Assembly: GCA_028826165.1 (NCBI GenBank)
Contig: JAPDFW010000003.1
Coordinates: forward strand, 39,550-103,549
Origin: Anaeramoeba ignava
Taxonomy: Eukaryota; Metamonada; Anaeramoebidae
Direction: 5' to 3'
Length of the DNA: 64,000 bases
Under the pieces are notes generated by a model. That model worked only from the letters and a program-made list of their open reading frames with translations. It was not told the origin of the DNA and searched no databases. Positions within the stretch are counted from its first letter, which is position 1, and the number at the start of each line of letters is the position of its first letter. The position numbers and the translations under genes were made by a program. Shown here piece by piece: positions 51,701 through 61,559 of this stretch.

Positions 51701-51836
51701 ATACTCTGTCTGAATCCTTTAAATCACCATAAAATCGTTGTCCAACTTGAGAAACTAAAGTTTTCGTAAATTGTGTAGAAGTTATTTTTTGTAAACTTTT
51801 CAAAGAAGTTCGATGAGCTTTAATTATTGAAAGCAT
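48766..51836 (-). CDS. nuoF: NADH dehydrogenase 51 kDa flavoprotein (NuoF/NDUFV1), organelle-targeted
   Basis: Exons 51836-51663, 50342-50182 and 49804-48766 join in frame to 457 residues. The first 40 residues ([19 protein letters not shown]...) are basic, Ser/Thr-rich and lack acids, as in a mitochondrial or hydrogenosomal presequence. [12 protein letters not shown] and [16 protein letters not shown] (FMN/NADH binding), [17 protein letters not shown], and the N3 [4Fe-4S] ligands CGQCIPC (about 380-386) plus TTVCALAE (about 424) are all present. It oxidises NADH through FMN. In aerobes it belongs to complex I; in hydrogenosomes a NuoE-NuoF pair can act alone. The window cannot say which. Introns of 1320 and 377 bp and the presequence show it is a nuclear eukaryotic gene, not a bacterial contaminant. 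A C/T-rich tract (sense strand) follows the stop. Confidence 0.97.
49805..50181 (-). repeat. AAAATT array with TTCATTTATAAAATT motif, NuoF intron 2
   Basis: 377 bp. The motif occurs at both ends, as AATTTTATAAATGAA on the plus strand, so it is sense-oriented relative to this minus-strand gene. Confidence 0.85.
50343..51662 (-). repeat. TTTCAATTTAATTTTAA array, NuoF intron 1
   Basis: 1320 bp, the longest intron found here. TTTCAATTTAATTT and TTTTAATTTCAATT units (plus strand) end in six TTTTG pentamers at 51583-51613. Confidence 0.88.
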
Positions 51837-52142
51837 TTTTTTTTTTTTTAATTAATTATTTTTTAAAAAAAAATGAAAAAATGAAAAAAAAAATTTAATT
51901 AAAAAAAAAATAATAAAAAGAAAGAAGAAAAAAAAAATAAAAGGAGAAAATTTTAATTTTTATTATTTTTTTCTTGATTAAAAAAAAAGAAAAAAAGAAA
52001 AAAAAATAAAAGGAAATAATTTGGATTAAAAAAAAAATCCCGAATCCATTTTTTTTCTTTTTAAAATTTTCACTTTTTTTTTTATCTTCAAATTATAGAG
52101 AAATAAATTCAAATCAATAATTTCAATTCAAAAAATAAAGAA
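51837..52142. other. Spacer between NuoF start and ANKRD13-like stop
   Basis: A/T homopolymers. AAAAAAATGAAAAAATGAAA at about 51869-51890 is TTTTTTCATTTTTT on the NuoF sense strand. No gene is seen. Confidence 0.5.
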
Positions 52143-55100
52143 TTATTTCTTTTTCTTTTCATATTTCTTTTTAAAAAATTTTTCATCATCTGAACTTTCA
52201 TTTTTTTTATCATTTGATTGTTCATCATTTGATTGTTCATCATCTTGTTCACTTAAAGAACTTGTTCTTGAATCAAAATCTTGCCAATTTTCTTTTTCAA
52301 TTTTATTTTTTTCTTTTTCTTTTTCTTTTTCTTTTTCTTTTTCTTTTTCTTGATCTTCTTTTAATTTTTTTTTCCCTAATGATCCTAATTTAACATAATT
52401 TTCTGGTATTTGAAATACAGTTGAATCTGATGTTTTTTCTTCAAATTCTGTGAATGAAACGCGAGCAGAAATTCCTGGAAAAAGTGGTATTTCTAAATTT
52501 TTGAATTTTATAAATGAATTTTAATTATAATTTTAATTTTAATTTTGATTTTAATTATAATTTTAATTTTAATTTTGATTTTAATTTTATAATTATAATT
52601 TTAATTTTAATTTTAATTTTAATTTTAATTTTAATTTTAATTTTAATTTTAATTTTAATTTTAATTTTGATTTTAATTTTTAATTTTAATTTTAATTTTG
52701 ATTTTAATTTTAATTTTAATTTTATTTTTAATTTTATAATTTTAATTTTAATTTTAATTTTAATTTTATAATTTTAATTTTAATTTTAATTTTAATTTTA
52801 ATTTTAATTTTAATTTTAATTTTAATTTTAATTTTAATTTTAATTTTAATTTTAATTTTAATTTTAATTTTAATTTTAATTTTAATTTTAATTTTAATTT
52901 TAATTTTGATTTTAATTTTTAATTTTAATTTTAATTTTAATTTTTAATTATAATTTTAATTTTTACCAAGTTTAACTGGAAATCCTTCAAATGGTAATTT
53001 CATACTAATAAAATCTTTGAGTTTTTCTACTTGTTGATTTGAGGGTGCAAATATTTCTAATATTGGAAGTAATTGATCAATTGTAAGTGGAAAATTTTTT
53101 GATACACAAACTGTACTTGAAAAAGATTTAGATGTTTTAATAATTTCAGGTTGAGAATCATTTTTCTTCTCATTTTTTGTATTAATATTTTTATCTTGAA
53201 TATTTTCTTTAATTTCATTCTTATTTTTTTGCGTAATTTTATGATTTTCATTTGAATTTTCATTTGAATTTTGATTTTGATTATTTTGATTATTTTGATT
53301 ATTTTGATTTTTATTATTTTGATTTGAATTTTGATTTGAATTTTGATTTGAATTTTGATTTGAATTTTCATTTGAATTTTGATTTGAATTTTGATTTGAA
53401 TTTTGATTTGAACTTTTATTCTGATTTTTTCGTTTTTTTGTATTATCAAGAGTATTTTTAAGTTGAAAATTTTGTTCTTTTTGAAGTTTTCTTTGATTTT
53501 GAATTTTGATTTGAATTTTGATTTGAATTTTGATTTGAATTTTCATTTAAATTTTCATTTAAATTTTCATCAGTAAAATTTGGTTCTTTTAATAATTCTT
53601 TGTGTGGTGATTTTCTAATTAAAGCTTCATAAGTTATATTTTTTAACTCAAAAACATCTGCTTTCCATTTTCCAACTTTTTCTGTTTTAAAATCTCCAAA
53701 AAATCCCTTTTTCCTTTTCAAACTAAAAGTTTTAGTGTTTAAATTTCCTTGAATTGTATCATTAGCTAATAAAATATCAATATCTTGATCTAATGGAACA
53801 ATTTCAATTTTTCCAATGTGCTTAGTTGTGTTAAAAAAAGTTTTTTGTTCATGATCAATAACTAAAACATCTCCAGAATTTTCTTTTGTTTTTTTTTTTA
53901 AAATCAAAAAAGATATTTTTTTAGATTTTGATTTTGATTTTGATTTTGATTTTCAATTTGATTTTCATTTTGATTTTGATTTTGATTTTGATTTTGATTT
54001 TGATTTTGATTTTGATTTTCAATTTGATTTTGAATTTGATTTTAATTTTAATTTTTAATTTGATTTTGATTTTGAATTTGAATTTGGATTTGAATTTGAA
54101 TTTTAATTTTTAAATATTATCAAACCTTTATCTAATCCTAATAAAAGAAAACTAACTTTTCCTCGAATCCACTTCATATTCTTGAAACCAATTAATGTGC
54201 AATCAAGTCGAATATTTGATCCTTTTTTCCAAATGTGATATTCATCTGAAGGACAAAATTTACTTAAAAATGGAATCCAAGTTGAAACATTCCAATGTAT
54301 TTTCATAAAGAAATTTGGAAGCTGTAATTATAATTTTAATTTGAATTTGATTTTATTTTTAATTTTAATTTTAATTTTGAATTTTAATTTTAATTTTGAT
54401 TTAGAATTTTAATTTTGATTTTGATTTTAATTTTAATTTTGAATTTTGAATTTTGAATTTGAATTTGATTTTAATTTTGATTTTGATTTTAATTTTAATT
54501 TTAATTTTTAATTTTGATTTTAATTTTAATTTTAATTTTAATTTTGATTTTAATTTTAATTTTAATTTTAATTTTAATTTGAATTTTAATTTGAATTTTA
54601 ATTATAATTTTAATTTTAATTTTAATTTTAATTTTGATTTTAATTATAATAACCTCTTCAATTTTTTGAAGAGCAACAGGAAGTTTTTTATGATAAAGTT
54701 GAATCATTTTCTTATTCAAAGCGATATAGATAATTTTTAAAGTTTCTTTATCACCCCAATAAGTACATTCCTAAAGAAAAAAAATAAAGAAAAAATTAGT
54801 AAAAATAAAAATAAAATAAAATAAAATAAAATATACTTGAATTGCAGTCCATCCATTCTTCTTTTGTGCTCCAGGATCAGCACCAAATTCAATAAGAATC
54901 TTTACGGCTTCTTTATTACGATATTCTATTGCGTGAAGAAGTGGAGTATCTCCATTTTCATTTTTGAAATTTATTTCAGTATCAGTTGATGATTTTAATA
55001 ATTCCCTTAATTTCTCAAGATCATTTTCATTTATTGCTTTGAAAATTTCTTGTGGATTTGGAAGAATTTTGCTTTTTTTTTGTTTTTCTTTTTGTTTTTC

Positions 55101-55271
55101 TTTTTGTTTTTCTTTTTGTTTTTCATTTCCTTTTTCATTTCCTTTTTCTTTTTCTTTTTCTTTTTCATTTTCTTTTTCATTTTCTTTTTCTTTTTCTTTT
55201 TCTTTTTCATTTTCTTTTTCATTTTCTTTTTCTTTTTCATTTTCATTTTCTTTTTCTTTTTCTAAATCCAT
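52143..55271 (-). CDS. ANKRD13-like protein
   Basis: Exons 55271-54837, 54770-54654, 54321-54126, 53882-52967 and 52492-52143. A Lys/Glu repeat (residues 1-70) leads to ankyrin repeats (GDTPLLHAIEYRNKEAVKIL; NGWTAIQECTYWGDKE). The ANKRD13-specific core follows: LPNFFMKIHWNVSTWIPFLS, CPSDEYHIWKKGSNIRLD, TLIGFKNMKWIRGKVSFLL and GDVLVIDH. The late core VCVSKNFPLTIDQLLPIL..LKDFISMKLPFEGFPVKL is joined by the last intron to EIPLFPGISARVSF. One extra A near 53497-53500 breaks the frame within an Asn/Ser/Gln tract; corrected length is 670 residues. Animal ANKRD13 proteins bind ubiquitinated cargo at endosomes through UIMs; I see no clear UIM here, and the tail is a Lys/Glu repeat and an Asp/Ser-rich stretch. 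It is divergent to the Asn/Gln-rich gene at 55569. Confidence 0.87.
52493..52966 (-). repeat. AATTTT array, ANKRD13-like intron 4
   Basis: 474 bp of AATTTT hexamers (AAAATT in sense) with TTCATTTATAAAATT in sense next to the acceptor. Donor GTAAAA, acceptor AATTTAG. Confidence 0.85.
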
Positions 55272-55568
55272 TCTTTAATAAAAAATAATAATAATCAAAA
55301 TAATAAAAAGAAAAAAATGAAAATCCAAAATTCAAAAAAATTTTTTTCATCATTTTTTTTTTCTAACAAATAAAATCCAAAATTTAATTTAAAATTAAAA
55401 AACAAATTTAAAAGAAAAAGATAAAAGGAGAAAAAGATTGAAAAGATTTAAAAAAAATTTTTTTATTATTCAGTTCATCTAATCAAAAAAACTCAAAAAA
55501 AAAAAAATGATGAATCAAATCCATCTCATCATTTTAATTTTCATTTTTTTCTTTTCATTTTTTTTTAA
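55272..55568. promoter_or_regulatory. Divergent spacer, ANKRD13-like / Asn-Gln-rich gene
   Basis: T- and A-rich spacer with TTTTCATTTTTTTC elements toward 55569 (about 55545-55567) and the reverse element near 55312-55322 toward ANKRD13. Bidirectional promoter inferred. Confidence 0.4.
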
Positions 55569-57793
55569 ATGAATAACAATGAATTAAATCTAAATCAAAA
55601 TCAAAATCAAAATCAAAATCAAAATCAAAATCAAAATCAAATTGAAAATCAAAATCAATTAGAAAATCAAAATCAAAATCAAAATCAAAATCAAAATCAA
55701 AATCAAAATCAATTAGAAAATCAAAATCAAAATCAAAATCAATTAGAAAATCAAAATCAAAATCAAATTCAAATTCAAATTCAAAATCAAAATCAAATTG
55801 AAAATCAAAATCAAATTGAAAATCAAAATCAAAATCAAAATCAAAATAAAATCAAAATCAAAATCAAAATCAAAATCAAAATCAAAATCAAAATCAAAAT
55901 CAAAATCAAAATCAAAATCAAAATCAAAATCAAAATCAAAATCAAAATCAAAATCAAAATCAAAATGAAAATCAAATTGGAAATCAAAATCAAAATCAAA
56001 ATCAAAATGAAAATATTATTGAAAAAATACCCTTATTAAACAATCCAGAAAGTCAACTAGTTAAACTTCAATTTCCTGAAAAAGAACCAATTATTGTTTC
56101 AGTTAAAAAAGGTCAGCAAATTTTAAATAGCTATGAAGAAAAAATCAAAAAACAATTACAACAACTTGAAAACCATGAATTTCAAGTTGGATTATCAAAT
56201 AAAAACAATAAAGATTTAGGAGAAGCCAAAATAATTATAAATGGCGAAAAGTTTGAATTGATAACTAAATTCGATCATTTTAGAAATTTATTAAACAAAA
56301 AAATCCAAATTAATCGAGATTTTAAAAACAAAAATATCATTCAATTAAGTTTTGGAAAAAATTCAACTCAATTATTTATGTGTTCATTTTATGAAACTTT
56401 TATTATATCTTTTGAAAATGAAATATTATGTGAAGAATTTATTGAATGTTTTAATATTTGCTATAAAGGCTCACATAAAATAATTCTTAAAGAAAATGAA
56501 TTTATTGTAAAAATTCTTGATAAAAATTTTCAAGAAATAGAAACAGGAAAAATTAGGATTAATGAAAATAAAGTTGAAATATATACACAAACAGAAACAT
56601 TTTCAAGTAATATTCTTTCAACAAAATTAGCATTGAAACAACAAATTTTTCGAATTACATTTCCTTTTGGTTTAAATGTGTTTATTTTTTTTCCAAATCC
56701 AAATGATAAAACAAGATTTTTACTGAATTATAAAAGAGTTTATGAAACAATGAACAATTTAACAAATGAAGAAAATCAAAATCAAGAAGAAAATCAAAAT
56801 CAAAATCAAAATCAAAATCAAGAAAATCAAAATCAAGAAAATCAAAATCAAGAAGAAAATCAAAATCAAAATCAAAATCAAGAAAATCAAAATCAAGAAA
56901 ATCAAAATCAAGAAGAAAATCAAGAAGAAAATCAAAAAAATAATAACAATAATAACAATAATAACAATAATAACAATAATAACAATAATCAAGACGGAAA
57001 TAATATCTTGAAAAATATCCCTATTCCAAATTTTCCTATTCCTCATAACCAAAATCTTGTTCCTGGTTTAAATCAATTATTTAATAATATCGAAAAAGTA
57101 AATGGAGGAATTTTTAATATTTTAAAAAATTTAGATCCAGAATTTGATATTGATTTGAAAAGAAAAAAGAAAAAGAAAAAGAAAAAGGAAAAGAAAAAGA
57201 AAAAAAAGAATAATTCCAAAAAAGATCAAATCAAAAATTCTAATAGTGATAGTGATAGTGATAGTGATTTAGATAAAGATATTAGTTATAAAATTCTTAA
57301 TCAAGAAAATCATTTTCAACAAAATCCTTCTCAAAAATTCCCAGTTTCTTTACTAGACAATAAAATGAACGAAACTGAAAAAGCTGAGTTTAATTTTTCT
57401 GAAAATACATTTAAATTTATTACTCAACATGAAAATTTTCCTGATTTACTTAAAAAAAATGTTAATATCACTCGGAATCCAAAAAACAATAAAATCATTG
57501 AAATGAATTTTATGAAAGTTAAACTTCCTGGATTATTTTGTTCAAAATGTGAAAGTTATTCAATTTCTTTTAATAATGAAGAAGAATGTCAAGAATTTCT
57601 TGAAAAATATCATTCAATTTGTGATAAAAAAATTATTCAAAAAGAAGATAATACTGAAAAATTTGGTCCTATTTCTCTTCAAATGACAGGCAAAAAAAGT
57701 GGGAAAAAAAAATTATTGGATATCGTTTTTAATGGGAATGATTTCCAATTAATTGATAAAGAAACTGGACAAATTCTTTCAAAAAATATTTGA
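55569..57793 (+). CDS. Asn/Gln-rich protein with tandem PH-like repeats, copy A
   Basis: It starts MNNNELNLNQ and runs into NQ/LENQ/IENQ repeats encoded by CAAAAT hexamers. A missing base near 55846-55852 turns the frame to KIKI; with it restored the frame passes to NENIIEKIPLLNNP and then to the globular part (about 741 residues in all). I do not recognise the family. Three or four repeats of about 90-100 residues are visible: 56190-56480 (FQVGLSNKN...ISFENEILCEEFIECF), 56490-56750 (FIVKILDKN...KIRINENKVEIY...TRFLLNYKRV), 57380-57630 (FNFSENTFKF...ISFNNEEECQEFLEKY) and a last partial one (ISLQMTGKKSG...). The alternating strands with a closing amphipathic helix suggest a PH-like fold; that is inference. 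A second Gln/Asn/Glu tract, a poly-Asn run and a Lys block separate repeats 2 and 3. Confidence 0.65.
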
Positions 57794-57981
57794 AAGAAAA
57801 AGAAGAGAAAGAAAATTTTTTTTTTTTTTGTTTTTGATGTTTTAAAAATAAAAAAAGATCTGAAAAAGAGATGAATCAATTCCAACTCATCTTTTTTTTT
57901 TAATTTTAAAAATCAAAAAAAATTTTTTTCATTTTTTTTCTCTTCTTTTTAAAAAAAAACAATTTCTTTTTTCTTTTTGAA

Positions 57982-59997
57982 ATGAATCAAAATCAAAATT
58001 CAAATCAAAATCAAAATCAAAATCAAAATTCAAATCAAAATAAAAATAAAAATCAAAATCAAAATCAAAATTCAAATCAAAATCAAAATAAAAATCAAAA
58101 TCAAAATAAAAATCAAAATCAAAATCAAAATTCAAATCAAAATCAAAAAAAATCAAAATCAAAATCAAAATCAAAATCAAAATCAAAATCAAAATAAAAA
58201 TCAAAATCAAAATAAAAATCTAAATCAAAATCAAAAACAAAATCAAAATCAAAATTCAAATCAAAATCAAAATCTAAATCAAAACAAATCAAAATCAAAA
58301 TCAAAATTCAAATCAAAATCAAAATCAAATCGAAAATCAACTCGTTAAACTTCAATTTCCTGAAAAAGAACCAATTATTGTTTCAGTTAAAAAAGGAAAA
58401 CATTTTCTTGAAAAATATGAAGAACAAATCAAAAAATTCAAAGATCAACAAAAAAGAAGTCAACAAAATAAAATAAACGAACATATATTTCAAGTTGGAT
58501 TATCAAATAAAAACAGGGGAGATTTAGGAGAAGCCAAAATAATTATAAATGGAGAAAAGTTTGAATTGATAACTAAATTCGATCATTTTAGAAATTTATT
58601 AAACAAACAAATCCAAATTAATCGAGATTTTAAAAACAAAAATATCATCCAATTAAGTTTTGGAAAAAATTCAACTCAATTATTTATGTGTTCATTTTAT
58701 GAAACTTTTATTATATCTTTTGAAAATGAAATATTATGTGAAGAATTTATTGAATGTTTTAATATTTGCTATAAAGGCTCACATAAAATAATTCTTAAAG
58801 AAAATGAATTTATTGTAAAAATTCTTGATAAAAATTTTCAAGAAATAGAAACAGGAAAAATTAGAATTAATGAAAATAAAATTGAAATATATACACAAAC
58901 AGAAACATTTTCAAGTGATATTCTTTCAATAAAATTTGCTAGAAATGGAAATATTTTCAGAATCACATTTCCTTTTATTCAAGAAGTTGTTCTCTTTTTT
59001 CCAAATGATAAAGATAGAGTTAAATTTATGTTTCTTTATAAAAAAATTTCAAGAACTCAATCAAATCAAAAGGAGCGATTTGGTAAGTATAAAGAATAAG
59101 AAAAATCAAGAGATAAAACAAACTAAAACAAATTAATTTACTAATTGCTTTTTTTTGTTTGTTTGTTTAGTTCTTTCAAGAAATTCAAATGAAAATGAAA
59201 ATGAAAATCAAATTTTAAATTCAAATGAAAATCAAAATTCAAATCAAAATTCAAATCAAAATCAAAATTCAAATCAAAATTCAAATCAAAATCAAAATCA
59301 AAATGAAAATCAAAATCAAAATCAAAATTTAAATCCAAATTCAAATCAAAATGAAAATCAAATTCAAAATGAAAATATAAATTCAAATGAAAATATTGAT
59401 AAAGATGAAGAAATGATTAATTTTTCCATTTCATTACTTGATGAAAATAATAACAAAATTAACGAAGGAGAAATTATTGTAACAAAATACAACTTTGATT
59501 TGAAAGTAAATGATACAATTTTCAAAAATTTACTTCACAAAGATATTCAAGCATTTCGAGATTTTGAAGATAAAAGAATTATCAAATTAAGTTTTGAAAA
59601 AGAAACAAATAAAAAGTCAAGATTAAAACAAAGAGAAAGATTTCGGATTCTTTTTTTGGATCAAGAAGCAAGTAATGAATTTATGGAGATTATGAAAGGA
59701 TATCAACAAAAGCAAAGTTTAGATAATGATATTCTTCAAATATCAGTTTATATAATTGATGAAAATGAACAAATTATTGAATCTGCTGAAATTATTTTAA
59801 TGAGTGATGAAGTTAAATTAATCCGTAAAAATCAATCTTTTTCAACAAGAAATACTACTCCTTTTATTGCTGAAAAAAGTGAAAAATTTTCAAATGAAAT
59901 TTTCCTTGATATTGGTCAGAAAAAACCACTCAGAATTAAATTTTTAACTGAAAATGCAAGAGAAGAATTTTGTTATCGTTTGGAGTTTATTAATTAA
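57982..59997 (+). CDS. Asn/Gln-rich protein with tandem PH-like repeats, copy B
   Basis: Tandem paralogue of the gene at 55569. It starts MNQNQNSNQNQ; the frame is lost in CAAAAT/AAATAA repeats between about 58150 and 58320 and resumes at ENQLVKLQFPEKEPIIVSVK. An intron with a textbook GTAAGT donor (59083-59170, acceptor TTTGTTTAG) joins QKERFG to VLSRNSNENEN. Repeats 1 and 2 (58495-59050) are close to copy A, then the sequence diverges sharply. Exon 2 adds an Asn/Gln/Ser tract and two more repeats of the same pattern (FSISLLDENNNKINEGEIIV and ISVYIIDENEQIIESAEIIL), ending EEFCYRLEFIN. Function unknown. The alternation of low-complexity tract and repeat domain may be the family architecture. 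Confidence 0.62.
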
Positions 59998-60408
59998 AAT
60001 CAAAATTCATTTTAAAATTGAAATTAAAATTAAAATCAAAATTAAAATCAAAATTAAAATCAAAATTAAAATTAAAATAAATTTTGAAATCAAAATTCAA
60101 ATTGAAATTGAAATTAAAATTAAAATTAAAATTAAAATCAAAATTCATTTTAAAATTAAAATTGAAATTAAAATTGAAATTAAAATCAAAATTAAAATTA
60201 AAATTAAAATTAAAATCAAAATTAAAATTTAAAATTAAAATTAAAATTAATAAAAAAGTGGAATAAATTTTGAAATCAAAATCAAAATTCAAATTGAAAT
60301 TGAAATTAAAATTCAATTTGAAAATAAAATAAAAATTAAAAAATCAAAAAAATTTTTTCATTTTTTTCTTTTCAAATTAAATTTAAAAAAAAAAAACCAA
60401 AAAATCAA
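59998..60408. repeat. AAAATT/AAAATC/GAAATT repeat and spacer
   Basis: About 330 bases of AAAATT, AAAATC and GAAATT hexamers follow the copy B stop. Then comes T-rich sequence with TTTTTTCATTTTTTTC at about 60353-60368, just upstream of the prefoldin start. Confidence 0.7.
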
Positions 60409-60882
60409 ATGGAAAAAACAACAGGACTTCCACAACGTTCAATCGACATTTCAAGATTACCAAACGAACAAATCCAAGCATTAAAAGAGCAAATGGCGGG
60501 AGAAATAGATCAATTATCCAACGGAATCAACACATTTCAACAAGTATTAGCTCGATATGAAACATCAATTCAAACATTAAAATCAATAAGTGATTCACAA
60601 GAAAAAAAGCAAATACTTGTTCCTTTAACTGAATCAATGTATATTCCTGGTAAAATATCATCTCCAGACTATGTTTTAGTTGATATTGGAACCGGTTATT
60701 TTCTCCAAAAGAAAATTCCTGAAGCTGTTAAGTTTTTTGAAAGAAGACAAGTTACTGTAAAACAGAAAATTCAAGAATATCGTTCAGTTGTTGCTATTGA
60801 TGAGAAAAATCTTCAATTAATCAATTCTGTTCTTCAACAAAGAGTTTATGCTTATCAACAATTACAAAAGAAACAAATTTAA
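60409..60882 (+). CDS. PFDN5: Prefoldin subunit 5 (alpha-type)
   Basis: A single-exon 157-residue protein (family about 150-160). The layout is helix, beta hairpins, helix. The N-terminal coiled coil (LPNEQIQALKEQMAGEIDQL, IQTLKSI) leads to the conserved hairpin ILVPLTESMYIPGKI, DYVLVDIGTGYFLQKKIPEA, and the C-terminal coiled coil ends RVYAYQQLQKK. The VPLT..YVPG and VDIGTGY blocks are diagnostic of alpha-class prefoldin 5. In the hexameric prefoldin it captures nascent actin and tubulin and passes them to CCT. It is neither broken nor interrupted. Codons end mostly in A or C in the first third and in T toward the end. Confidence 0.96.
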   Translation: MEKTTGLPQRSIDISRLPNEQIQALKEQMAGEIDQLSNGINTFQQVLARYETSIQTLKSISDSQEKKQILVPLTESMYIPGKISSPDYVLVDIGTGYFLQKKIPEAVKFFERRQVTVKQKIQEYRSVVAIDEKNLQLINSVLQQRVYAYQQLQKKQI

Positions 60883-61559
60883 AATTTAAAACAAATTTAA
60901 AATTTAAACCAAATTAAAAATAAATTTAAAACAAATTTAAAACAAATTTAAAATTAAAACCAAATTTAAAATTTAAAACAAATTTAAAATTTAAAACAAA
61001 TTTAAAAACAAATTTAAAACAAATTTAAATCAAATTCAAACAAAAACAAATTTAAACCAAATTTAAAAATAAATTTAAAATTTAAAAACAAATTTAAAAC
61101 AAATTTTAAAACAAATTTAAAACAAATTTAAAAACAAATTTAAAACTAAATTTAAAAATAAATTTAAATCAAATTTAAAACAAATTTAAATTTAAAACAA
61201 ATTTAAAACAAATTTAAAAATAAATTTAAAACAAATTTAAAACAAATTTAAAATTTAAAAACAAATTTAAAATTTAAAAATAAATTTAAAACAAATTTAA
61301 AACAAATTTAAAATTAAAATTTAAACCAAATTTAAACCAAATTTAAAACAAATTTAAATCAAATTCAAATCAAATTTAAACCAAATTTAAAATTTAAAAA
61401 TAAATTTAAAATTTAAAACAAATTTAAAATTAAAAACAAATTTAAAATTAAAACCAAATTTAAATTTAAAACTAAAATTAAAATTTAAACCAAATTTAAA
61501 AATAAAGAGATAAATAAAAGTTGATAAAAAAAATAATTTTGAATTTATTCTTTTTCAAT
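60883..61559. repeat. CAAATTTAAAA array between convergent genes
   Basis: About 620 bases of 11-12 bp units CAAATTTAAAA, TAAATTTAAAA and CCAAATTTAAAA, starting at the prefoldin stop codon. Confidence 0.88.

Noticed and set aside
48766..51836. Bacterial contamination or recent bacterial transfer of nuoF
   Set aside because: Two GT-AG introns, an N-terminal presequence and host-like intron repeats show a resident nuclear gene.
31653..53500. Programmed +1 or -1 ribosomal frameshifting as the explanation for frame breaks
   Set aside because: Both directions occur, no common slippery heptamer or stop context is present, and most genes have none. Assembly indels explain it more simply.
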